A DNA stretch of 64,000 nucleotides from Membranipora membranacea (Eukaryota > Bryozoa > Gymnolaemata > Cheilostomatida > Membraniporidae). This document shows, piece after piece, positions 1-11,927 of the stretch. The stretch covers positions 5,277,001-5,341,000 of the forward strand of contig OU612066.1 in NCBI GenBank assembly GCA_914767715.1. The letters are read 5' to 3'. Numbering within the stretch: the first letter of the stretch is position 1; each line of letters begins with the position of its first letter. Below the pieces are notes generated by a model. That model saw only the letters and a list, made by a program, of their open reading frames with translations, did not search any database and was not told the DNA's origin. A program made the position numbers and the translations under genes.

Positions 1-180
1 ACCTATAGCTGATTCAATTATCCTAATTATATCTAAGACATTGGTGTTATCGTTTAAATTTAGTAATTCACAAACCAGCTTCTCATTTATGCTATGAACA
101 TAGTGTGAATCTTAGCTCGCATGTAGTCCTTTGCTCACAGTTTTTTTAAACTTCTGTCACATTATCACTGTATATTTCAG

Positions 181-3100
181 GCGTGTATACCGTGCCATGC
201 TGGAGCCATATGGTGTATGTCCATCAGTAGATGTAACACAATGATTGCTGTGAGTAGTTTTGTTTGGTTATTTATGCTGATAGTAATGATCTGTAAGGCC
301 TGTTAACTGGTATCAGGATAGCTGAATCAAAAACGTTTCAATATTTGTCACGTCCATTCACAAGAAAGAGAAGTGAGCGCGACTGAAAACATTACCTTTT
401 GATTTATTTGTACAAGAAATATAATCCATTTCTTGAGTTTGTTTAGTTGATTTAATTTCAACAAATTGGGGAGGATACACTGTATTTTTGTTTTTCTCAC
501 TTGTGATTACTGTGTAATTACAGGCAGGTACAGAAGAAGGTTGTGTAGTGATTTATGATTACACTGGAGAAGGCTTCAGGTATATGAAAAGTCTCCAAAA
601 ACAGGAGGGTAAGTCTATATAATGTCTTCATGTCACATTTAACAAGTAACCTGAACCTAGTCATGTACCCTTATATGCTGACGACCTCTTGACCCTCTCT
701 ACCAGTGACTGTTGTACGGGAGTGGCCAGTTGTCAAGTGACTCTGCTGACTCTGTTGAAGATTCGTAAATGTCTATTTTGATTTCCATTTTTCAATCTAA
801 AAGTTACAGCATTTTGTTTCATCTATAATATCTGTAAAAATTAATAATTGTCATTACCAGAGAGGATGTTGTCGATAAGTTGGCATGATTCGAGCAGTAC
901 TTTAGTAACAGGAGGAATAGATAATATCAGGCTCTGGTCTCTAGAGTCGGGTAATGCCTTACAAAGAATCACAATCGCTCGTCAGTCAGCTGATAAACCT
1001 ACCATTGTATGGGCTGTATCTATACTCAAGGTAATTATCGCTTATGTTATTTCTTTGATAGACTCTGGAGAGGTTGTTGTTGGTCAGTTTTGGAGTCGCA
1101 GCCTCACAGTGAAAGAGAAGACCCATAATGATTATATTATATAGGATACAAAAATTGTCTTGCTTTGTTGAAAGTGAAACACAATATTTTTAACCGGGAA
1201 CACAGAAGATTTCATAGCTCAGACAGATTTCATGACCTGCCTGATAACACAGGGTCTGGCGTCCACAGTGTAGTTGATCAATTGTACCCTATCACAAAAG
1301 TAATCATCAATGACAATGACTGTATCTCATCAGTTACTGGAGTAAAACCTCTAAGTATTTAATCAAATTTTTCATTTTTAGGACATGACGATAGTGAGTG
1401 GTGATTCAAGAGGTAAGGTTACATTCTGGAACGGAAGACAAGGCACTCAACTCAAGGTACGTTCAGATGTTTTATGTTATCTAACCGCATGGATATCTCT
1501 TGCTACTCATACCTTATGTGCAGTGTTTTATCACCGATAGCATGATAGTTGGCACTGCATTGAACAGGTTTTATTACTTAACTTTTGCTTACTCAAATCA
1601 AGGAGTTAGAGTACACTAATAACTCCTTGCACGAATTAAATGGATAAACAATTCAGCTCTCATCTCACCATCACTACCTGTTTCCTATGATAAAGTATCT
1701 GTTTAATCTACAGATGTTTGGATGTCACAGAGCAGACATACTAAGTCTGACAGTGAGCCCCGATGAGACCCAGGTGTTTGCTGCTGGTATTGATCCCACT
1801 CTGGTACAATTTGAGTTAGCTCCTGTAAGTGCAGGCTCTGATTGGCTGGTCTGGCAGAGGTCAGGGGTCAGAGCTCACCATACTCATGATGTCAGAGCTG
1901 TTGATATGATGAATGATTACGTTATTACTGGAGGTAAGTTCTGTTGTAATGTTCAATCAATCCAAGTATGATGACACCTTTGTTCTCTGAATGTGGAACA
2001 AAATCAGTAAAATCTGATGCGGAAAGGATTGGAGGTCAATGTGGTGGTTGGATCTAAGCCAAATTAAGGTAGAGATAGATATGCTCACACACTAATCATT
2101 AAAAAGTTTTGGTTGCCATGTTGGTTAATTCATTAGCCTTTTTATTATATTACAGGTGTTGACTGTTCCCTTGTTGCTGCAAATTTTGAGACTAAATCTA
2201 AATTCAAGACTATTCCCCTTCCACAGGTAAGAAACTCAGTATCATTTATCAATGATTGACAATGTAATACAAGTAGCTTTCTGTTAATTGAGTTCTTATA
2301 AAAATCATGTTCATTATTTTGGCTTTGTAATGCTTCAGCAATTAAACTAGTTCCGTACATACAGGCTTCAATATTAAGTACCCTGATTCCAGTTCCCGGA
2401 TAATCTGATTTTTCCTGGCAACTTCTCATTTTCCAATCCAGAATACTGTTAAAAGGAAGAAAAATTGTCTGCATGATTTACATTTATTTGGACAATCGCA
2501 CTATATGATAACTATGTCTCACTATTTTCTGTAGCACAAATTGATCCACGTAGCTAAACAAGCTAAGATGTTACTCCTACAATATACAGACCATATACAG
2601 CTGTGGACTCTTGGCACTACCAATACCGAACACAATAATAAAGGTATCTTACCTAGCCTGGGATTCAGGCCAACAATGGGGCCTGTTTGTATTATGGCAT
2701 GTGTTTGATATTGCTTTTGTGGTGTTATCTACTCATGTATCACTATTATTGTGCCTTTCTAAATGTACCCATGCGCTTTGGTTTTGTTTTGATTAGCTGA
2801 TAGGTTTCGGTTTGATGTTGTGTGAAGTCTTCTGCTCAAATTGTTGGACTGAATCCCATCTCTTTCACAATTAGGGCACTAGGTAAAGTGTATCTGTCGT
2901 GTAATGTGCTTGTTCTCTTATGTTGATCAGAGGAGGGAAGTGACATGCTACCACTGACCAGTAGCCCAGTGAATTTGTTAGAGTTACACACTCGTAATGA
3001 GGAGCATATAGTCTGCTCCGGTATATCTAGTGATGGACAGTGGATAGCTTACTGTGACAGGAATACTCTCAGGCTATTCAACCTCAATCTGGTATGTGTC

Positions 3101-5318
3101 CGATCACGGTTCATCTCATTAGATATCTCCACAGTGTGTCATTCCAAAATTTAAGATTAACAAAACTCTGGGATAATGAATTGAAAGAAAAGTTCATTGG
3201 TAGTTTGACATAGCTCCGCAATGAATGGCAGACAATATGTACTCAAATCTGATTTATCTGTACGAGTCCTTATGAGTCCAGTCTTTCAAGATGAAACATT
3301 GATGCGTATTTGTTCGGTGCTACTCAAGTAACATAATTAACTGCCAATTAAATCTGCATGTCTATTTTGGAATTAATCTTTTAATTTGCTTTTTTTCATT
3401 AGGGCTTAAGTGAGTTGCTAGCCCCAAAGATATCAGCAAGCAGACTGAAAGGACTACCCACCTCTATATCGCAGCTACCTATCAGATGTATAAAGTTTAC
3501 ATCAGACTCACGATTAGTCCTCGGTTATGTGAATGGAACGGTCAAAGTGCTGCAGCTAAAAGTCATCAACTCACTACCCATGATTCAGAATATCATGAGC
3601 TCATCTTCATCCAAAGGTTGGTATATTTCCCAGGCTTTATTGAGAACGTCAGTCAGCATCTTTTTTTTTCTTTTGTGAGGTTATGGAAAAAATCTGTCCA
3701 GGACGTTGTTGTCTGTTAAATGAAATAGTGTATATATATATATATATAAGATCTCACTACATTGCCATGCAGTTGAACCTTATAACTTAACACTAGAACA
3801 GCAAAGCCACATACCTAACCTCATCATACAGTGTCATACTTTTTGCTCAACAATGTGAACAATATGAGACCATCTTTTATATTGAGTATAACAATGGACA
3901 TAATATCACATCGTATTGTTACATGTTCAGCAGATTGTTCGACATGTATAACGGATTGTCGGACATAACGTTATGAGTATTAAATGATTGTTATAGATGT
4001 GGAGCTGGGAGTGATACATCAGTTAGAAGTATCTCCAGATGGATGTCGTATCGCCATATCAGATACTAAACACAATACTATAGTCTACTCACTCTACAAT
4101 GATGAGATCAAGGTATGCCTGCTATGATTGGACAGTTGCGATGTCTTACTAGCAGGTGCTAACTGAGTGACATGAAGCTGTAATGTGATAGTTGTACATA
4201 GATAGTAGCAGCCCATGTGATATCCGTTACAGTCTTCATTCTGGTTAAATCCATGACCATATTTATGCAGAATTTAAATTACCTCTGCAGGCTGCATTTG
4301 GGAACTATTGACTATTATATAGGTTAGAAGGTGGTTATAATGTTCACATGCCCATCTATTAATAACTTTTTGACATCACTTTAGAGTTATTCCCTCTTTG
4401 ATCACCAGGTGCTCTGCAGGTTACCCAGGAGTGACACACTGGTGACAGCTATGACATTCTCATCTGACAGTGACAGGCTGGCTCTGGCCTACAGCTACTC
4501 CGCAGATAAGGTGTGTTTTATCTATATCTCTTGAAGCATTGTCAGTTGTTTATATCTCTTACTGGCTTTACCCCAAAAAGTCTGTTTACCACATGAAGAG
4601 CCCTTAGATCTAGTTTGATCCAATTAGCGAGCATTTTGTGTTGGTCATCATTATTCTACAATTATGCCATTGTCAGATGGCTGGTGACTTGAGGCAATTC
4701 CAAATAGAAATAACATAAAACTTGATCTTATTATATCAATAATAATTTGAGGCTCCCTCAAATATAATCACACCATGTTATATTGTTTCTGATGCTAACT
4801 GACTTGTATTTCAGATTATGGAGTATAATCTGGTAAAGCGTCGGTACAGCGGCTCTGATAACACACCTCAAACAGAGGCCACATCATCTCGACAGTCAGT
4901 ACTAACTACTGTCGCTAAAACCCTCAATCTACAGTACGCCAGACACGACACCAGTCTAATACTTGTACATGATCCTCTGGGTGTGCAAGTGTATGATACT
5001 AAAACATCCACTCTCAGCAAGGATCGCAACATGTACAACAACAGGGTGAGTTTCTATGATTATACCATCTAGGAAGGACGCTTCTGTCGGATGCCACGAA
5101 TGGACTGATCCGATGGTTTACAAAACATGCATGGCTCATACTATAATAATAATTGTGTTTGCAATTTGATTTTTAAGACATGAATATATTATCTTTGACA
5201 GTATTTGATGCACTTTGAGGAGATGGACGCTGACTTTGCTCTTGTGGTGGAGAGAAGCCCATTATCACTGAATACAGCGCTGCCTCAAGCTCTCTCAAAG
5301 AAACAGTTCGGCACCTAA
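181..5318 (+). CDS. UTP4: UTP4/cirhin, small-subunit processome WD40 protein (5' end outside window)
   Basis: UTP4 is a nucleolar WD40 protein of the t-UTP/UTPA complex that acts in early 18S pre-rRNA transcription and processing. Thirteen exons with GT-AG borders are visible: 181-249, 524-608, 861-1030, 1382-1456, 1714-1933, 2156-2226, 2535-2643, 2931-3091, 3403-3616, 3997-4112, 4409-4510, 4815-5045 and 5202-5318. Phases agree at the junctions I checked. Joined, they read as beta-propeller blades with family landmarks: GAIWCMSIS, AGTEEG, RMLSISWH, GGIDNIRLWSLESG, IVSGDSRGKVTFW, LSLTVSPDETQVFAAG, WIAYCDRNTLRLFNLNL, and a C-terminus ending KKQFGT. The first blade exon or exons and the start codon lie left of the window. 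The identification rests on recalled family similarity along the whole chain. No frame breaks were seen, so this looks like a functional host gene. The next gene is convergent. Confidence 0.9.
3730..3748. repeat. (TA)n microsatellite in a UTP4 intron
   Basis: About nine TA repeats lie in the intron between the exons ending at 3616 and starting at 3997. Confidence 0.9.
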
Positions 5319-5559
5319 CTCCTAACCGAACTCCTACAGACTTATAAACTACCTACCTGTATGAACTGTATTTGTGGCGGATATACCTCACTGAGAACAG
5401 CTATTTACACATGGACAGAGAGTGGAAAGATGATGAAGTCATTTGTAGCAGAATAACAAAAACTGAACTTGCTTTACTTGTTTTTCTTTATAAGTAGAAT
5501 ATAATATGTAAATGATTTATTGAGCTCCGCTCACTACCAGTATAGAATGGTTATGGAAA

Positions 5560-5565
5560 AATAAA
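5560..5565 (+). terminator. Polyadenylation signal of UTP4
   Basis: AATAAA lies about 240 bases after the UTP4 stop codon, in AT-rich sequence and in the expected orientation. It is the first canonical hexamer noted after the stop. The cleavage site itself cannot be seen. Confidence 0.6.
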
Positions 5566-6426
5566 ATCTTTGGACATTTCTGGATTACAATACATAAAAC
5601 AAATATATCAGACTAGACCAAGCCATTTAATAGCAAGATTAAATTCCTCTTAATATACAAGTGTTACACACCTGCACAAGCCCTCTAAGACAAGAAGATG
5701 TGTGAACACAATATATATTATGAAAATATTCATAATTTTAGGGTGACCATAATTAAATAATAACTACACAGTTACTAACTATGATAATTTTGCTGATTTC
5801 TTATCCTTATGTTGGATTTAGTAGGAAAATGGTGTTCAGTAAAATACTGCATGCAACTTCACAGTGACAATATTCGCAGTGACAATATTCGCAGTCTATA
5901 CAGCTGAGCTGTATGATAAAGCTCTGCTAAGTCAATGTTGTATGACGGTGGTTTTTATTTTTTAGCTTTCTTCTCCTTTATCCTTTTGGTATCTACATAA
6001 GTCAAGATAATCAAGTTAATAACATGTCAGTATGCACCGTTGCTGTTTTGATCTGTATTGTGCAGGATGATTCTGGTTGGAAGGAAAACAACATTCAGAG
6101 TTGCCACATAGTAGTCAGTATTCAATGCATCGAGTAGGGTGAAATGAGCAGAAGCTGAATGAAATAGAGTATAAATAAATTACTTTGGCTGCGTAGCCTG
6201 ATATCTCGAGTCTGGTGGCATACAGGGATGGATGGAAGCTTCAACTCGTTCTCGTGGCATTTTGATACTGCAGCTGACTTAGCTTCTAGATACAAATAAG
6301 CAAAGAATACTGTCACGTACGTGTGTATTAACTAAGTAGTACTAGTATAAACTATGTAATAGAGTAAGCACCTGGAAGAATCTTGTATGAAAGAAAGATT
6401 TAACTCCTCCAAAAAACATGTAAGTT
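5566..6426. other. Intergenic / 3' UTR interval between convergent genes
   Basis: No conserved coding exon is evident. A 20-base direct repeat (containing GTGACAATATTCGCA) sits near 5862-5900. Minus-strand sequence at about 6296-6130 follows a plausible acceptor (TATCTAG) and could be an alternative last exon of the coiled-coil gene. Confidence 0.4.
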
Positions 6427-9400
6427 CTAGAGGCTGTGAAAGTCATCAAATATAGATTTCAACTTAAAGCTCAACCTATGACGCCTATGATAGGAAACCA
6501 TGATGGTGAATGAAGGGTGGATGAAAAGTCTAATAAAAAACTCACTGGCCAGAGCCTCTTCATATATCTTAGGTAGAGGCTGAGCGAAGGTCGGACTAGT
6601 AGCTTTCTGATGTGTGACTGTCAGCCACCAGGCGAGGTCTGTGTTAAGGTCATGAACATGTAGCTGAGAGAAAAGGTTCTTAGTAAAGCCTCGAGATTCA
6701 AGCTTACTCATCTCGATCATACTCTGCGTTCTGATGAGACGTTTCAATCTCTTACAAGGCTGTGTGAGTGAGGAGGGATGATAGATGATTAAAGGTAGTC
6801 AAGAGAGTAGAATAGAGAGCAGAGTGGTAGAAGAGCAAGTGAGCTACCGATGAATGCTTAAAAATGTGTGATGCAGATGAATGCTACGCATCAATCATTG
6901 CTCCGGAGTCATCCTACCAATATAAAGGAGAGGACAAATGCTCCGCTGCATCAGGTTTGCAGGAAATGTCAGTGCACTTTCTTTTTGTTTTAATTTGTTT
7001 CTATTTCGTTGAAAAAGGTAAGATGTAATGCATTGTCTATATTTAAATGCCTCATCCAAGCCAGTAGAATCTCAAATCTAATGCTACCACATTTCTGGGA
7101 GTCATAAATACATAATCTAGGAGGATGACATGATGAGTAAGTGGTGAGGGTAAGACAGATGCTCAGTTGTGGAGCATGATTGGACAGAATAGAGAGAAGT
7201 CTGATTCATCACTATTTTGAGGATTTTTTTAAGCAAACACACGCCTCCACTACGTGATTTGTTATAAAAACGGACCTTTGCACAGTTGCTTGCCTCCTCT
7301 TGTTTCTGGACTTCTATTTTAGCTGACAACTCAAACAACTCCTCACATTTCCTAAGGTACTGTAACCTATAATACAAACAGTACAATATAAAAAGTAATA
7401 AGGGAGTCTAGGAAATCATATAGATCAGCCACAGTACATCATAGGCTTCTTTAATACATCACATTAATTGTCTGCTCAAAGAAAAGTAATAGGTATGTCA
7501 TGTTGCAGACTCTGTCAGTAACAAAATTAGTGTTAAAGTTCAGAAAACCATGCCCCTTGCTACCAACACCTAAGTATATGATATGGATTAGATAAGCACA
7601 ATATGGATTACCTGAGATGGCTGTTTGCTTCCAGTAGATCATCGTTCTGATCTTTATACTTTGCTTCCATATCTTTTATTCTGTCTGCTATTTTAGATTC
7701 CTGATTTAACAGCAGCACTTTCTGTAAATCAAAAGGATATTCATGAGACCCCCTAGTTAAGTACGTAGCTGACTCTAACCAGTAGAGTTGAATTATACTA
7801 ACCACTATAAACTAAGTGTATAATCACTCTGTTCTAACCACTGACATAGATACTCTAGCTGGCTAGGTAGGAATCATGCTCGCTAGAATCTATAATCAAT
7901 CAATAGAAGTAAGAGTGATAGCATTGTTGGGCCTAACACCTTATATAATCTCTGTACTTACAGAATCACTATACTTGAGTTTAATATCGTTCAGATATTC
8001 CTCATATTCTGCTGTCTTGTGAGTCATTTCCTCCAGCTCTTTTGTGACACACTGTTCATATTCAAAATAAAGTCAGAAAAATTATTAGTAAAATTAAAGT
8101 GTGAAAATATTTGGTAGCTAACTACTTCGCTTCAAATGCCCATATAACCAACCCAAACGACAAGCAACACAATAAATCGCATCTTTAAAATTTAAATGTC
8201 TTTGGTGTTTTGGTCAGAATCATCGTTTATCTAAAGAACCCATTCCTCACATCTTTTATAAGTGCTCCAAGTCCCAGGGCCGATGTGATTCTCCATGACA
8301 GACAATGGCCTATACTTGCTACTATTTTAATTGTAATGAGATAAGTGCTATAAAGTATACACCGACCTCTAGTTTTTCTCTAGTAGCTTGCAGTTCCACC
8401 AGATCTCCTTCATGATTAGAGTAGCGCCATTTTAACATCTCCAGACTCTTACGCTGATCGTGTTTGAGTTCATTTGTCATCACACTGTGCCGATGTTCTA
8501 TTTTGTTCATCTCATCATTTAGCTCGTTGCGTAGTTTTATTTCTGTAAAACCATACCTCTTGTGGTCACAATATTCTCAAAAAATTGTAAAACATACGGT
8601 AATACTTTTTAAGCAGTAGTCGGCTAAGGTGGCATTATGCAATTACATTATAATATTATTCCTCCAAGTGTAAGCAATGCAGAGTTGTCAATACATCAAT
8701 CATGAGGAAACAACTCGATATATTGAGATGACACTAATGAATTAATCAAACTTAATGACTTGACAAAATACAAAATTTTTCTCATCTGTGAGAGTAAATA
8801 GGGGAACTTGATTGTTGCATGAACTAAAGAGGTCTTAACACAAAAATATGGTTCTGCTCACCAAAGGTGGCCAGTTCTCTCTCATGCTGATCTTGAAGTT
8901 GCTGTGACAGCTTAAGTTTCTCCTCCCTGAACTCTGCCCTATGACTCATCTCAGTCTCAGTTTTATACGTATGGAATGCTCCTTGTAGTAACTCCAAATC
9001 TGTCTTCAACTTGGCTGTAAGACGATGAACTGCATATTATTAAGCTATCGAAATGAGGAAACCATGGTAATCTTGTGCATGATTTGTAAGTTTGGAATGG
9101 TTCATGGCTTACGTCAGCCTTCCTGGCGGAGCAACAGAAAAGCACCCCGTTAAATGCGCTGAGGGCTACAGGTGAAAGAATGAGATGCTCATCAACACAC
9201 AGGGATGGGTTCGTGCTGCTGAGGCCTGCCATGAGGAGGTAGTACAAGTGAAGGCTTCGAAACAGCGCTGATTTATGGTTTCCAGGTGAAGACTTGTGTG
9301 TCGTGCAGTGGTAGTAAGTTGAATCAGTGTAATAACGCACCGCTTTACAATTAATCAAAACAGCGGAGTGCTGTAGCGTACAACCAACATGATCTTCACA

Positions 9401-11927
9401 CTAACTTGTTAGATAGTAACAAAATATTCTCTAGTTCAGTTGACTAACTTACCTATCTGTTTACCGAACTCCATGCGCTCAGACTCCAAGTTGTGCTGAC
9501 ACAGTTGTCTAATTTTCTGTTTCTCATCCTCATGATCTATATGTAGCCGTTTTAAGGCTGCTTTGTGGTCATCTCTTAATTCATGTACCTTATCCCCCAT
9601 CAACTCCTCAGCCTATGGTAAAATATTGCAAAGCATCTATAATGACCTTGAGTTCAGCAAGACAAGTACCCGGGGATTTGGTGAGTATTACCTCCGTTAG
9701 GAAAAAGATTTTCAGCATAATATGGATCTAGCAGAAATGAGAGAAGTTAAGATCTTAATGATGAGCTCTAGCCTATCTTGACCAGCTTTGTCGGATGGTG
9801 TCCCCTCCTCGACCACTATAGCTTGTCTTGACAGGCAAATCTCGCTCATACTTACCCTTCTCCTAGTCTCTCTATGATTGAGTCTCTCCTCCTCTAGAAA
9901 TAGACTGAGATCAGCTACCTGTGTCTTTAGTTTCTCTACCATCTCGCTGCTGTAATACACTTATTTTGTAAAGACCTCAAACTATCTTTTGGTTCTTGTT
10001 TTTAGAACTTTATGCATATCTGTCACATAATGGGAATCTTTGTTTGCAAACTTGTTTCATGCAAGGTAACTTAATAATTTGCATACACACCTCAGATCTT
10101 CAAAGTTTAAAGTGCCAGATAGATGCAGGTATAACCACCAGGTTATTTGGTAAACAAAATAAACAATGACTTACAACTCAGGAGGACAGTGACTCTGTGG
10201 TATGATCTCAGCAGCGACCATGTGACCTCCTCCTCCTCGAGGTATGACCACGTCTTCTCTGATTATCATCTGAAGTCTGGATTTACTTCTGGATAGAGAG
10301 GCATACTCTGAATCATACACCTCCTGCTGAGTGGAGGCTGGCTGTAACAGATAGCTGTGAAGATTATCATGCTGTCAGGGGCAGCAAATCATATAAAGTA
10401 TGCCTGCTTTATTTTATTGTGTGCAACATTCTGGCATGTTCATCTAATTAATTTTTGGTATCTTTTGTGTTCAGCATACAGTAATTAAAATACGATTCAG
10501 CACCAAGAGTATCTGTAATCGGAATGGGTTGATAGAATGCTTGAAGACGAAGACGCCCCTGAAACTATCCATGTGTATTTCAACTATAGTGATCCACGTA
10601 AGAGTTTTACATGTGGGAAATAATGAAGCCACTATTAAAAGTAATATGACAGTAGCTTCAATGTCAAATTACTGCAATAGGGGAGGGTTCTTTCTCAGAA
10701 GGGTATGTCTGACCGAGTTGTTCACATGGTTCAAATGTAAGTAGGCCAGGGTTGAAAATGAGGGAAACATGATTGCCAAGACTGTGTTGCGATGTGCATA
10801 TTTGAATCAAAGGCAGCGAAGACAAAGTCTATCATTTATTGTGAAATCAGGTGCAGTGAAGTAGATTATTAATATGAATCCCACTACATTTAAGATTCTC
10901 ATTTCTGTGAGGATATCTGTCTTGATATATGAATTAAAGTTTTCACTGACCGGAGGATGAGCTTGTTTAAGAGCACTAGGAGGTTTGGTATTTGGTCTTT
11001 TTGAATTAGGACTTGGTATAGAGTTTGGAGGTCTTGGGCTAGATCTGGGTGTACCCTGCAGAGATAAGAGCTGTTCCAATCTCTTACATCTGTAAATATG
11101 ATATAATATTGAATATTGTTAACTGTTCAGGTCTCAGACAGATATGTACTACTCTCAATCTTCAACCCACACAAAAATTATGTATTTTATGGGCATCATA
11201 CTTCATACTGCATGACGTTAGTTTGTCCTACAGCAAGATGTAAAATACCCTAGGTGATTTCACTATTGAATCGCCTTGTTAGAAGATGACTTCTTTCATC
11301 AAGTAGACATCAAATAACTTAACCCCAAGGCAAAGTTCGAAACTGTTCACTTTGTAGCTGTCAACACTATGCTTAGTAAAGTTATTTGAGTTCAACATTA
11401 AATTTTTAGATTGCATTGACTCAACTCTCTAAGGCCATAAAGAATTTATAAGTGTCAGTTTCATTGCACAGTAACCTGATCAGCTTTGTTTTGACAGGAC
11501 TGAGTAAGGTGTCAAATTTAACAGTTCTAGCTGTTAATCATATCGGTAATATCTATTGATTATTGATTAAACAAAAAGTCAAGTGGGTAATTTTTGGATA
11601 AAGTGAAATGGCCATAATTAGACAACATTAGGCCAGCTGGTTCACGGGTTCAAAATTTCAAGGTCCCAAATGGACCCGTTGACCAGTGAGGCGACATCAA
11701 AACTAAGTATTATAAAACTTAAATAATATAGTCATCAGTCTCATAAATAGCATGACTTAACACATCGACTGTTTGTTTGTTATTACTTACTCGAGCAGAG
11801 GAAGAATGATCTCTGTTTTGTTAGAGGCAGCAGAGCTTGCTGTCACAGTCCTCAGGCTAGCAGTGTTAGAAGCCTGTGTGCGAGCTGAGAGTGAGGGTGA
11901 GTGGCCAGGAGTCTTCATCACATCCAT
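6427..11927 (-). CDS. Multi-exon coiled-coil protein, family not identified
   Basis: About eleven minus-strand exons splice in frame: 11927-11791 (ATG at 11927, with an in-frame stop just upstream), 11089-10951, 10341-10175, 9949-9856, 9612-9453, 9014-8862, 8542-8367, 8051-7962, 7721-7612, 7366-about 7276 and 6759-6427. The N-terminus is Ser/Pro-rich (GTPRSSPRPPNSIPSPNSKR). The central exons are almost continuous charged heptad sequence, for example LKTQVADLSLFLEEERLN, KAALKRLHIDHEDEKQ and REEKLKLSQQLQDQHERELA, so a long rod is predicted. The last exon carries a non-coiled segment (HVHDLNTDLAWWLTVTHQKA). Its 3' border is uncertain: a GTGAGT at about 6556 could splice on to an exon near 6296, otherwise the frame stops at 6427. 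The architecture suggests a centrosomal, ciliary or cytoskeletal protein, but that is inference; I recognised no named family. Confidence 0.75.

Noticed and set aside
8963-9358. 131-residue minus-strand open frame
   Set aside because: It lies mainly in an intron of the coiled-coil gene and only overlaps the exon ending at 9014 in another frame. No family resemblance.
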